DNA of 64,000 nt, from contig DATGFN010000044.1 of NCBI GenBank assembly GCA_035308965.1, positions 1-64,000 of the forward strand. The letters are read 5' to 3'. The stretch is from DASYXZ01 sp035308965 (GTDB taxonomy: Bacteria; Acidobacteriota; Terriglobia; UBA7540). Both the position numbers and the translations under genes were made by a program. The first letter of the stretch is position 1; each line of letters starts with the position of its first letter. The notes beneath the pieces are model-generated. The model did not search any database, was not told the origin of the DNA, and was given only the letters and a program-made list of their open reading frames with translations. Below, one piece after another: positions 44,397 through 52,001 of this stretch.

Positions 44397-46091
44397 TCAG
44401 CGCTTGAAGGATTTTGTGCCGAGAATCTTTCCGCCTTCTTCGATGGTGTAAGTGGCGTTGGCTTTGAGATTCTTGAGGGTATCTTTGGCTCCGCTGGGCC
44501 AGGTGATTTCCAGCGCATCGGCCTGGGCGTCTTTGCCGAGTCCAAAGGTAAGGGTCAATTCGCTTTGCGAGCAATAGCTGGAACCGGAGTGGACGGTTTG
44601 CCAGTCCGTGCCGCCCGGCCTGTGGACGCGCACCACGGCGCCAATGCCGTCGCGATTGGAGCGCGTGCCCACTGTTTTGATTCGGATGCCATTGTTTCTG
44701 TCGCCGCCCACATTCTTGTAGAGATACGCCGGTCCGCCGTTGGTCGAGATCAGGACGTCAGGCGCGCCGTCATTGTCAATATCCGCGTGCGCCGCTCCAC
44801 GCGCCACAAAGGGATGTGTGAAGCCGAGCTGCTTCCCGACTTCGTGAAACTTCTTGTTGCCATCGTCGTGGAATACCAGGGGAAGCTGGCTGTAAGTCAC
44901 CTGGTGCTGGATGCGCGCAATGTCTGGCTCAATGTGGCCGTTGGCCACAAAGAGGTCGGGAAGTCCGTCGAGATCGTAATCAAAATAAAACAGGCCGAAA
45001 GAAAGCGAGAGCAGGCTGGCGCGGCCCACCTCAGACGCCGGAGCCTCATCGATAAAAAACCGGTTGCCCTCGTTGTGGTAGAGACCAATCATCTGATTGG
45101 AAAAATTTCCGATGGCGAGCGAGGGAAAGCCGGAGCGGTCGAAATCATCTGCATCAATGCCCATGGCGCCGCGGGCGATGCCGTCCTCGCTGAATGCAAT
45201 GCCCGCCTGCACCGCCTGCTCGGTAAAAGTTCCGTTGTGATTGTTGTGGTAGAGCTTGTTGGGCTGCGTGTCGTTGGCCACGGCGAGGTCGGGCCAACCG
45301 TCCATATCATAATCGACCACGGCAACGCCCAGTGCTTTCGAGGTGGGATCGTAAATGCCCGCATGTTGGGTAACGTCTTCAAAGCGGCCGTCGCCCAGGT
45401 TGTGATACAAGCGGCAGGAATTGCCTTTGTACTCATCGGGCCGGCAATAAGATTTATTGTGCCCGTCGAGCGAGCAATAGATGTCGCCTTCCTGCGTCCA
45501 ACTCACGTAATTGGTAACGAACAGATCCAGCTTGCCGTCCTTGTCATAATCCACCCAGGCGGCGCTGGCACCAAAACCGGTATTGTTTACGCCCGCCGAT
45601 TTGGTGACGTCTTTAAATGTGCCATTGTGTTCGTTGTGCAGCAGGCGCGATTCGCCGAGCCCGGTGATGTAAATATCGTCCCAACCGTCGTTGTCATAAT
45701 CGCCGATGGCCACGCCCATGCCGTACAACTCGAAATCGAGGCCGGCCCGCGCGGTGACGTCGGTGAACGTCCCGTTGCCGTTGTTGTGATAAAGCTTCAT
45801 CGTCGTGCGTTTGGATTTGTGGCCGGGAAAATCCTTGCCGTTCACCAGCAGGATGTCGGGAAGGCCGTCGTTATCGTAATCAATGAACGCGCAGCCCGCG
45901 CCCATGGTTTCCGGCAAATACCTTTTTCCAAAGGCGCCGGTGTTGTGCACGAAATGGATTCCGGATTCACGCGTGACGTCTGTGAAGTGCACCGGCGCCG
46001 CGGCAGGCGAAGCGGGGGCGCTGTTGCGACTGAGGGCTGCAATCGCAAAATAACAGACAAGGACGCCGGCTAGGAATTTGCTCAGCTTCAT
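44397..46091 (-). CDS. CRTAC1-type FG-GAP/VCBS and ASPIC/UnbV protein
   Basis: About 564 residues, exported (hydrophobic signal about 6-22). Repeated FG-GAP/VCBS blades show Ca2+-binding Asp-x-Asp-Asn-Asp-Gly loops (Phe-Ile-Asp-Tyr-Asp-Asn-Asp-Gly, Ile-Gly-Asp-Tyr-Asp-Asn-Asp-Gly), giving an integrin-like propeller. The C-terminal ASPIC/UnbV domain (about 475-560) has Gly-Thr-Arg-Ser-Asn-Arg-Asp-Gly-Ile-Gly-Ala and Ser-Gly-Ser-Ser-Tyr-Cys-Ser-Gln-Ser-Glu. It is the last gene of a minus-strand run after the cytochrome/TPR gene. A close paralogue lies at 59014-60771. The start at 46091 fits the signal; the frame is open 16 codons upstream. Surface-binding function is inferred. Confidence 0.85.
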   Translation of the reverse strand: MKLSKFLAGVLVCYFAIAALSRNSAPASPAAAPVHFTDVTRESGIHFVHNTGAFGKRYLPETMGAGCAFIDYDNDGLPDILLVNGKDFPGHKSKRTTMKLYHNNGNGTFTDVTARAGLDFELYGMGVAIGDYDNDGWDDIYITGLGESRLLHNEHNGTFKDVTKSAGVNNTGFGASAAWVDYDKDGKLDLFVTNYVSWTQEGDIYCSLDGHNKSYCRPDEYKGNSCRLYHNLGDGRFEDVTQHAGIYDPTSKALGVAVVDYDMDGWPDLAVANDTQPNKLYHNNHNGTFTEQAVQAGIAFSEDGIARGAMGIDADDFDRSGFPSLAIGNFSNQMIGLYHNEGNRFFIDEAPASEVGRASLLSLSFGLFYFDYDLDGLPDLFVANGHIEPDIARIQHQVTYSQLPLVFHDDGNKKFHEVGKQLGFTHPFVARGAAHADIDNDGAPDVLISTNGGPAYLYKNVGGDRNNGIRIKTVGTRSNRDGIGAVVRVHRPGGTDWQTVHSGSSYCSQSELTLTFGLGKDAQADALEITWPSGAKDTLKNLKANATYTIEEGGKILGTKSFKR

Positions 46092-46124
46092 AAAGGTTCG
46101 AGGAAAAGTGCAGGAAAACAATCT

Positions 46125-46149
46125 CACGCCAGGACACAAAGACGCAAAG
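46125..46149. repeat. Dispersed repeat of the CACAAAGACGCAAAG type
   Basis: The stretch between the cytochrome and CRTAC1 genes matches the short purine-rich repeat pattern commonly seen in bacterial intergenic regions. A related copy in opposite sense (CTCTGCGCCTTAGCGAGA) is at about 62312-62329. Function is unknown. Confidence 0.4.
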
Positions 46150-46164
46150 AAAAAAGTAATTGAG

Positions 46165-49100
46165 TTACTGGCCGGCTTTTCTGCCCCGGGGTGAGTTCGG
46201 TGGATCAGAATCTGTGACTGCCCGTTTTTGAGCCGTGCCTTCCAGTTTCTTCATTCTAGCTTCCAGCTTCTGACTCCTGGCTCCTGACTTCCGGCTCCCA
46301 TTCAACCCCACCGACTCATGCTCATGAATCGGCTGTGCCTCGTTATTATCTTCGGGATGCGCCAGGGCAAACGGTCCGGTGATGGCGCGCGAAGATTCGT
46401 CGAATTTGAAGCGCATATATAGTTTTTCTTCGCGATTCGCCAACTCGTCATTATTCAAGCCGCGATAGCAGAGCATCATGTTGTAATGCGCTTCCAAATC
46501 TTCCGGATCTACCAACATGGTCTGGGCGTATTGGGCCAGAGCGTCCTGATATTTTCGCTGAAGAAAAAGCATGCGCCCCATCTGGTTTCGCACCACGCGG
46601 TCGCGGGGATAGAGGGCAGACGCCATCGCGAACTGGTCATAAGCTTCGGGATATTTTCCGTCCGCCTTGAGCGCCAGGCCGTAGAAGTACCGGGCGCTGG
46701 CCAGCTTAGGATTCAGTTCAATCGCCCGCATCAAGGCGGGCTTGGCAGCGTCAGTATTGCCTTCCTGAATGCGCGCGCGCGCCACGTTCACAAAACCATC
46801 CGCGTATTTCGGATCGACTTCGGAGACGTTCTGGAAAGCGCGTTCCGCCCCTTTCAAGTCGCCTTGCAAGAGCAGGCCAATGCCGTAATCGTTCCAGCGC
46901 TCGCGGTCCTTGGGATTCTTTTGGACATTTTCAACGAACGGGATTTTGTTCTTCGCCTCCACCGGAACACTTTTGGTGTCTTGGGCGATCACTACAATGG
47001 GGACGTCGGGAATTTTCTTTTCCTTCGCCGAGACTGTGCTTAGGTCACCGTTGTAGAGCCAGTGTCCATCATCGTAACTCTTGGTCACGTCCGGATGAGG
47101 CTGGTTGGGATCGCGCACTCCGCCAAACGCAAATTGCGTATTAATCCAACTGAATTTGCGGTAGTTCAGTTTGGCCATAAATGCAATGTTGTCGCCGCAA
47201 TCCTCGGGAACCTTCAAGCGGAAGTGGGCCGTATCCGCGGCGCCGGGCGGGATGAGCCGGGCGTACACAACCGCGCGTGTGGCCCAGGCGTTGCGCTTGT
47301 TGATTACATTCCCGTGCGCGTCTAGTTGCAATGAACGGTAGAAATGCGCTCCCGGATCCACCGGGCCTTTCCCATTGTCCGCCGCCTCCCCGCTCCAAAA
47401 AATGACGCGGCCCTTGTTGTCGCGTGCCTGAAGTTCAAGCCAGCAATCGAACGCGTCCACGGTGCCGCCGGGGAAAAAGTGTCCCAGCTTGCGCGTGCGC
47501 ACCACGACTTCCACGCGCGCCGTTTCGCCGCGATGCAGCCTGGCATCAACCCGTCCCAGGGGAGCGATGAGCTTGGCCGGTTCGCCCGCGGTCGAAGCCG
47601 TTCCTGCCAGTCCTTGGGACGACTCTTCGCCCACCGCGAACGTGCTGGCCAGTTGCGGCCCTTCCCCGGATGGCCGCGCGGGTCCCTGCTCGCCGGGCGC
47701 GGCGCTCGAAGGTTCTTCCGCCAGGGCGAAAATATCCACGCTCAGTGTGCCCTTCAGGAATTTCTCCACCTCCTGCAATTGCGTTTGGTCATCGTAGGCC
47801 GTGGGGACGGCAGTGTTGGAGGTCGCAAAACGGTGGGAGTGCACATAGCCGTCGATGTTGCCGGGATTGTTCGAGGGGACAAGCGGCATGTGGCAGTCGG
47901 CGCATTGCTTGGGCTCGGGCGGATAATAAAATGACCGCGCGCCCTGACCGGAAACTCCGCTGGCCTGCCAGTTGTCATAATCATCGAACCCGCGAATCCA
48001 GCGGTAATTGTTCACAGGAACGTCCAGGTGAACTTTGTGGCAGGCGGAACAGAAATCGGGGATTTGTTTTGGATCGGTGTGAAACGGTTTCATGAAGGCG
48101 TTGCGATGCGGCTTGGGGTCCAGATAGACCTGATAGTCATGTAGGAACTTCATGATCGGATTCTTGCTGGCTGCGTATTCGGAAAGGGCAGGATATTCGA
48201 AGGTGATGCCCCCCTGCCCCATCGAACCTGCCACATGAACGATGGCGTGGCACGACATGCATCCGAGGCCGTTCTGTCCCTGTTTCGTGAATTCGATTTC
48301 GCGGATGGGCCGCGCCTGCATCATGTCGGAAAGGGCCAGGGCGTGATCGTGGCAGCCCGCGCACCACATGGAGGACTTGATGCCGATGGTGTCTTGCATG
48401 TATTCAATGGATTTGCGGTACCACTGATTATTGAAAGACGCGATGTGATGCATCGAGCTTTTCCACTGGTCGTAAATGTCGGCGTGGCATTTCTGGCAGG
48501 CGTTCGAGTCCATAAAGAATTCGGACTTGATGGGCTTGCCATCGGGCGTCTGCGCTGAACTGGGAAACATAAAACTGTTTGTTCCCCCGCCTTCCGCTTC
48601 CATGGTGAGCGGCGGAGTGGCGGGATTGGAAATGTTGTATTCGGGATTGGGGAAATTTCGATGGTAAATCGTGACGCCACCATAAAACAGAAGGCAGGCG
48701 GGCATTACCACAGCGCACCAGCGCCAGGCTCTTTCGAAACTCGAAGTTCGAAATTCGCGACTCGATGGCTGCAACTGGGGGGGAAAGGCCCCGTCGATCT
48801 TCGATTTGCGAGTTTCGACATTATAGCTTGCGACGTGCCGGCGAAGCTGAATCAACAGGAGGAACAATCCCGCTATCGCGCACGCCACGTGCATGTAGAG
48901 CGCCAGGCTGTGCGGGCGCGTCATGCCGACCACGGCCAGAAATATCCCGAACGCCCCTGCCGCCGCCAGAAGGAGCGCTGTGCTTACTCCCAGAAGACCC
49001 GCGATAAGATTTCGGTTTCGAGTGAGAAAAGCACCGAAGAGGATTCCGGAGACGACTCCGAGCAACGGATGAACAAGGCTGTTGGCGACATAAAAAATGC

Positions 49101-49215
49101 TGGGGTCGCCGAACGCCGCCAGATAGGCGCTGTTGATCACCAGCAGCAGCCCTGCGGCCAGAAGGACCGCACCCAGCTTTGTGGGCCGTCCCGCGTTTTG
49201 TGCAGAGGTTTTCAA
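46165..49215 (-). CDS. Membrane-anchored pentahaem cytochrome c with TPR domain
   Basis: The 1016-residue protein has three or four N-terminal membrane helices (about 14-125) and one near 170-185. An exported cytochrome domain (about 240-490) carries five Cys-x-x-Cys-His haem sites: Cys-Gln-Lys-Cys-His, Cys-Ala-Gly-Cys-His, Cys-Met-Ser-Cys-His, Cys-Ser-Ala-Cys-His and Cys-Ala-Asp-Cys-His. A beta-rich middle domain and about four TPRs (about 770-940) follow. It may pass electrons across the periplasm, with TPRs as docking surface. CRTAC1 lies downstream. Two segments (about 140-160 and the last 40 residues) look like translated intergenic repeats. The substrate is unknown. Confidence 0.87.
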   Translation of the reverse strand: MKTSAQNAGRPTKLGAVLLAAGLLLVINSAYLAAFGDPSIFYVANSLVHPLLGVVSGILFGAFLTRNRNLIAGLLGVSTALLLAAAGAFGIFLAVVGMTRPHSLALYMHVACAIAGLFLLLIQLRRHVASYNVETRKSKIDGAFPPQLQPSSREFRTSSFERAWRWCAVVMPACLLFYGGVTIYHRNFPNPEYNISNPATPPLTMEAEGGGTNSFMFPSSAQTPDGKPIKSEFFMDSNACQKCHADIYDQWKSSMHHIASFNNQWYRKSIEYMQDTIGIKSSMWCAGCHDHALALSDMMQARPIREIEFTKQGQNGLGCMSCHAIVHVAGSMGQGGITFEYPALSEYAASKNPIMKFLHDYQVYLDPKPHRNAFMKPFHTDPKQIPDFCSACHKVHLDVPVNNYRWIRGFDDYDNWQASGVSGQGARSFYYPPEPKQCADCHMPLVPSNNPGNIDGYVHSHRFATSNTAVPTAYDDQTQLQEVEKFLKGTLSVDIFALAEEPSSAAPGEQGPARPSGEGPQLASTFAVGEESSQGLAGTASTAGEPAKLIAPLGRVDARLHRGETARVEVVVRTRKLGHFFPGGTVDAFDCWLELQARDNKGRVIFWSGEAADNGKGPVDPGAHFYRSLQLDAHGNVINKRNAWATRAVVYARLIPPGAADTAHFRLKVPEDCGDNIAFMAKLNYRKFSWINTQFAFGGVRDPNQPHPDVTKSYDDGHWLYNGDLSTVSAKEKKIPDVPIVVIAQDTKSVPVEAKNKIPFVENVQKNPKDRERWNDYGIGLLLQGDLKGAERAFQNVSEVDPKYADGFVNVARARIQEGNTDAAKPALMRAIELNPKLASARYFYGLALKADGKYPEAYDQFAMASALYPRDRVVRNQMGRMLFLQRKYQDALAQYAQTMLVDPEDLEAHYNMMLCYRGLNNDELANREEKLYMRFKFDESSRAITGPFALAHPEDNNEAQPIHEHESVGLNGSRKSGARSQKLEARMKKLEGTAQKRAVTDSDPPNSPRGRKAGQ

Positions 49216-49480
49216 CTGTTTCCTGAGGTTCTGATATGGCTTTGATGGGGCGGCTTATTTTCCGCCCCAATTCCTTTGATGCACCATGTCCTGAAAGTCC
49301 GGAGGACCGGACATTGCGGATCCTTGTGATTCGATTGCTGCCGGCTACCTACCTGCCCGCAGAGACATAGCAGTCCCCCCGAGGTCACAACGGAAGAGGA
49401 GTTTTATCTCCAAGGTTTTCCTCTTCAGTTTTTCTATCTGCGATCACAGACCCGCTGGCCGATCAAACACCTTCGGCTTT

Positions 49481-49861
49481 TCACTTGCCGGCGGGGGCTG
49501 CTTCAATCTTGTCAATAACTATGGCGTGCGATCCGCCCTTGGCAAATACTTTGCCGGTGACCGAAACTTTCTTCCCGGCAAATTCCATCAGCCGGTCGTT
49601 CTGGCCCTTGGCGGGCATTTCGTCGGCGATGGGCCAATAAATTGTCCCGGCGGAAGTGAGGATCACCAGGGGCGAGCCGTTTTTGGCGCAAGACACGGCG
49701 CACTCCGGGCTCACAGGTTTGCTCAGATTCTTGGTGAAGGTGCAGGCCGAATCAATCACATATCCATTGATGGTTGTGCCCTTGTCTGCCGCCCGAATCG
49801 CGGGAACGGCCAACATCGTTACCAGCGTCACTAAAACCACGGTCCTGATTTGTTTCATCAT
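49481..49861 (-). CDS. Small secreted Cys-containing protein, copy B
   Basis: About 126 residues: signal peptide, then a compact domain starting Gly-Tyr-Val-Ile-Asp-Ser-Ala-Cys, with Ser-Pro-Glu-Cys-Ala-Val-Ser-Cys-Ala-Lys-Asn-Gly-Ser-Pro-Leu-Val and a beta-rich end (Gly-Lys-Val-Phe-Ala-Lys-Gly-Gly-Ser-His-Ala-Ile-Val-Ile). Three conserved Cys suggest a redox or metal role. The paralogue at 58153-58536 is very similar in protein and DNA. AAGGAGA precedes two adjacent ATG codons (49861, 49858). Its family was not recognised by name. It lies between the MFS and cytochrome genes. Confidence 0.8.
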   Translation of the reverse strand: MMKQIRTVVLVTLVTMLAVPAIRAADKGTTINGYVIDSACTFTKNLSKPVSPECAVSCAKNGSPLVILTSAGTIYWPIADEMPAKGQNDRLMEFAGKKVSVTGKVFAKGGSHAIVIDKIEAAPAGK

Positions 49862-49934
49862 GTCTCCTTTTCTCCTGATCACGAAAGATGGACTTCTCTA
49901 TCTGTAAAACCAAAAGCACGCGGCCGCTTGCGGA

Positions 49935-51212
49935 CTATTGCTCCGCGAGCGCCACAACTTCACTTGCCAGTCCGACGCTGGCCGGCCTCGAGTATCGTGG
50001 CAGGAGGAGCATCAAACCGCCGGCCAGGGCGGTAGTCAGCGCAAGGATGGTAAGCAACGAAGTATAAGATCCAGTCGAATCAAACGCGCGCCCCATAATT
50101 ACCGGTCCTATGGCGCCGGCGATGGCATAAAAAGTCCAGGTGAATCCATAAAGGGTTGAGAAAGCGCGCAGCCCAAAATAGCGCGTCAACAAATATGGAG
50201 TAATGTCCGCCTCGCCGCCAGCTCCCACGCCGACGAGCCCCGAGGCGATGCAGCCCATCAGAAAAGAGTCGGCGCGGGCGAGCAGGAAAATTCCGGCAGC
50301 GGTAATCAGAAAAACCACAAAGGCAACGCGCGCGCCGAAAAATCTGTCGAGCACCCAGCCTATTACCACACGTCCGGCCAGGCTCGAGCCTCCCAGCATC
50401 GAGGCGCACAGGGCAGCGCCCCCGGGGGTAACGCCCCTATCGGTGAGCAAGGCGGCCAATTGCGTAATGGTCCCATTCATGGCCACCGAGCCGACGAAGA
50501 GGACGGCCACGATAATCCAGAACTGATATGAGCGAATACCCTGCTGCCACGTCATGCCGGACTGGGGGGCTGGACGTGAATCATGATCGGCGTGGCCGCG
50601 TTCGTGAACGTAGCGCCAGGTAACCGGCATGCCCACAGCCAATGCAAGGCCGCCGAGCGACAAATACGCGATGCGCCAGCCGGCTCGACTGACGATAGTC
50701 TGGGCGACGAAGGGAAGAATGGTCGCACCTAATCCCGCTCCGGTCATCACGAAGGCAAGGGCCATCCCCAAGCGCTGGTGAAACCAAGTAGATATTGAGC
50801 GCGAATAGGCCAGATGAGCCGCGCCATTGCCCACCACCCCCACCAAAATGCAGGTGGCGTAGAATTGCCACAAGTGCGGGCGCAATAGAGCCAGCGAAGC
50901 GATGCCGGAGGCATAGATCGTGAGGCAGGGAAGAATGACCCGGCGCGGACCATAGCGGTCCAACCAACCGCCCAATGCCGGAGAACAGAATGCCATCGAC
51001 AAGGCGGCGAAACCGAATCCGCGCGAAATCGCTTCGCGGCTCCAACCGAACTCGGCTCCCAGCGGCTTGACGAATACGCCGAATGTGTAAACAAACAGCG
51101 AGCCAAACCCCACCATCACGCCGAGACAGGCGGCGAGCACCACGCGCCAGCCATAATAGTGGCGGTCGGATTCGCTCAGTCCCGCGGCGGGTTGTCGGGT
51201 TTGAGTTATCAC
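49935..51212 (-). CDS. Major facilitator superfamily transporter (OFA/monocarboxylate-like)
   Basis: The 425-residue protein has 12 hydrophobic helices in two halves. The loop between helices 2 and 3 is Gly-Gly-Trp-Leu-Asp-Arg-Tyr-Gly-Pro-Arg-Arg, the MFS A motif, and the equivalent in the second half is Gly-Trp-Val-Leu-Asp-Arg-Phe-Phe-Gly-Ala-Arg. Overall it resembles oxalate/formate-antiporter or monocarboxylate transporters. It lies in the redox island downstream of the AhpD-like gene. The substrate is unknown. Confidence 0.85.
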   Translation of the reverse strand: MITQTRQPAAGLSESDRHYYGWRVVLAACLGVMVGFGSLFVYTFGVFVKPLGAEFGWSREAISRGFGFAALSMAFCSPALGGWLDRYGPRRVILPCLTIYASGIASLALLRPHLWQFYATCILVGVVGNGAAHLAYSRSISTWFHQRLGMALAFVMTGAGLGATILPFVAQTIVSRAGWRIAYLSLGGLALAVGMPVTWRYVHERGHADHDSRPAPQSGMTWQQGIRSYQFWIIVAVLFVGSVAMNGTITQLAALLTDRGVTPGGAALCASMLGGSSLAGRVVIGWVLDRFFGARVAFVVFLITAAGIFLLARADSFLMGCIASGLVGVGAGGEADITPYLLTRYFGLRAFSTLYGFTWTFYAIAGAIGPVIMGRAFDSTGSYTSLLTILALTTALAGGLMLLLPRYSRPASVGLASEVVALAEQ

Positions 51213-51325
51213 TATGCTTCGAGTTAGCTTTCTGGATTCAAGATTTGCACCTTTCGACGATCACATGCTTACTTAAGAAGTTGACCGACCCTTTTCCGGC
51301 GGGGAAGTGGGTCGCCGGACGAGTT

Positions 51326-51895
51326 TCATCCTTCCCTTCCCACGCCCAACGCGTCTGCCACCCGGTTGATGTAATTGAACCAGGAAGCGATCAGCGTGAT
51401 TTGCAGGATGGCCTTGTCGTCAAAGCCGGCTTGGCGGAGGCCCGCGTGATGGTTGCGGCTGATCTTGGTGGCATCCTTCGTCAGTTGGATGACGTAATCC
51501 AACATCACCCGTTCCTGAGGGGTAATGGCCGCCTTGGTGTAATCGGTCTCAAGCGCGCGAACCAATTCTTCGTCCACCGTGACTCGACGCAGAAACTCTG
51601 CGTGCGATTCGATTCAATAGACGCACCGGTTGGTCACCGAGACCATGGTGGTGATCATTTCATGATGCCGGCGGCTCAGTGGAAGGTCAGGCGACATTAA
51701 CACGCCAAAGGTGGCGAAGGCGTGGTGGAGCGCTTCAGGAATCAGGCTGTGCGAGGCCACAATTTGAGCTCCCCCGCCGTCGGTGGGATGTACGGGCGTG
51801 CCGTATTCGACGGGATAAAGCGACTTCTGCGCCTCCATCGCGCATTTCAATTTCTCATCGGCCTCGTCCATTGGAATCGTCTTAATCCAAGCCAT
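51326..51895 (-). CDS. AhpD/carboxymuconolactone-decarboxylase-like selenoprotein (TGA read as Sec)
   Basis: Read through one in-frame TGA (51614-51616), this gene encodes 189 residues. The start at 51895 has AAGGAGG 9 nt upstream. The TGA is codon 94, in Thr-Asn-Arg-Cys-Val-Tyr-U-Ile-Glu-Ser-His: the AhpD/CMD active site Cys-x-x-Cys-x-x-x-His, with Sec replacing the second Cys. Both sides of the TGA belong to the same domain (Pro-Leu-Ser-Arg-Arg-His-His-Glu-Met-Ile before, Phe-Leu-Arg-Arg-Val-Thr and Leu-Asp-Tyr-Val after). A SECIS-like hairpin follows (51584-51607). Expected role is a peroxidase-like or thiol-disulphide enzyme. Standard calling splits it into two ORFs. A nonsense mutation is the alternative, less likely because TGA falls exactly on the catalytic Cys. 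Confidence 0.85.
51584..51607 (-). promoter_or_regulatory. Bacterial SECIS-like hairpin in the AhpD-like gene
   Basis: After TGA, bases 11-17 (ACGCAGA) pair with 21-27 (TCTGCGT) around the 3-nt loop GTT; TCG and CGA extend the stem past one bulged C. The loop begins 17 nt after the TGA and starts with G. Published rules for bacterial SECIS give 16-37 nt to the loop and a G among its first two bases. Confidence 0.75.
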
Positions 51896-52001
51896 TATAT
51901 TTCTTGCCTCCTTGAGACTTGTTATCTTTCCGGTTCGGGCATCGCAGCAGGGCGGGTTCACCCACGTGCCGCTATTGCCACGTGAATCATTGTGCCACAG
52001 G

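Noticed and set aside
44388..46073. Long plus-strand ORF of 561 codons opposite the CRTAC1 gene
   Set aside because: It is the antisense shadow of repeated Asp-rich blades; it has no ribosome-binding site or recognisable domain.
49400..49436. Hairpin GAAGAGGA/TCCTCTTC followed by T-run as a terminator
   Set aside because: The T-run is on the plus strand, where no gene ends nearby.
51326..51961. Two separate short genes or a frameshift in the AhpD-like region
   Set aside because: Both parts are in one frame, separated only by a TGA at the active-site Cys; only the first part has a ribosome-binding site.
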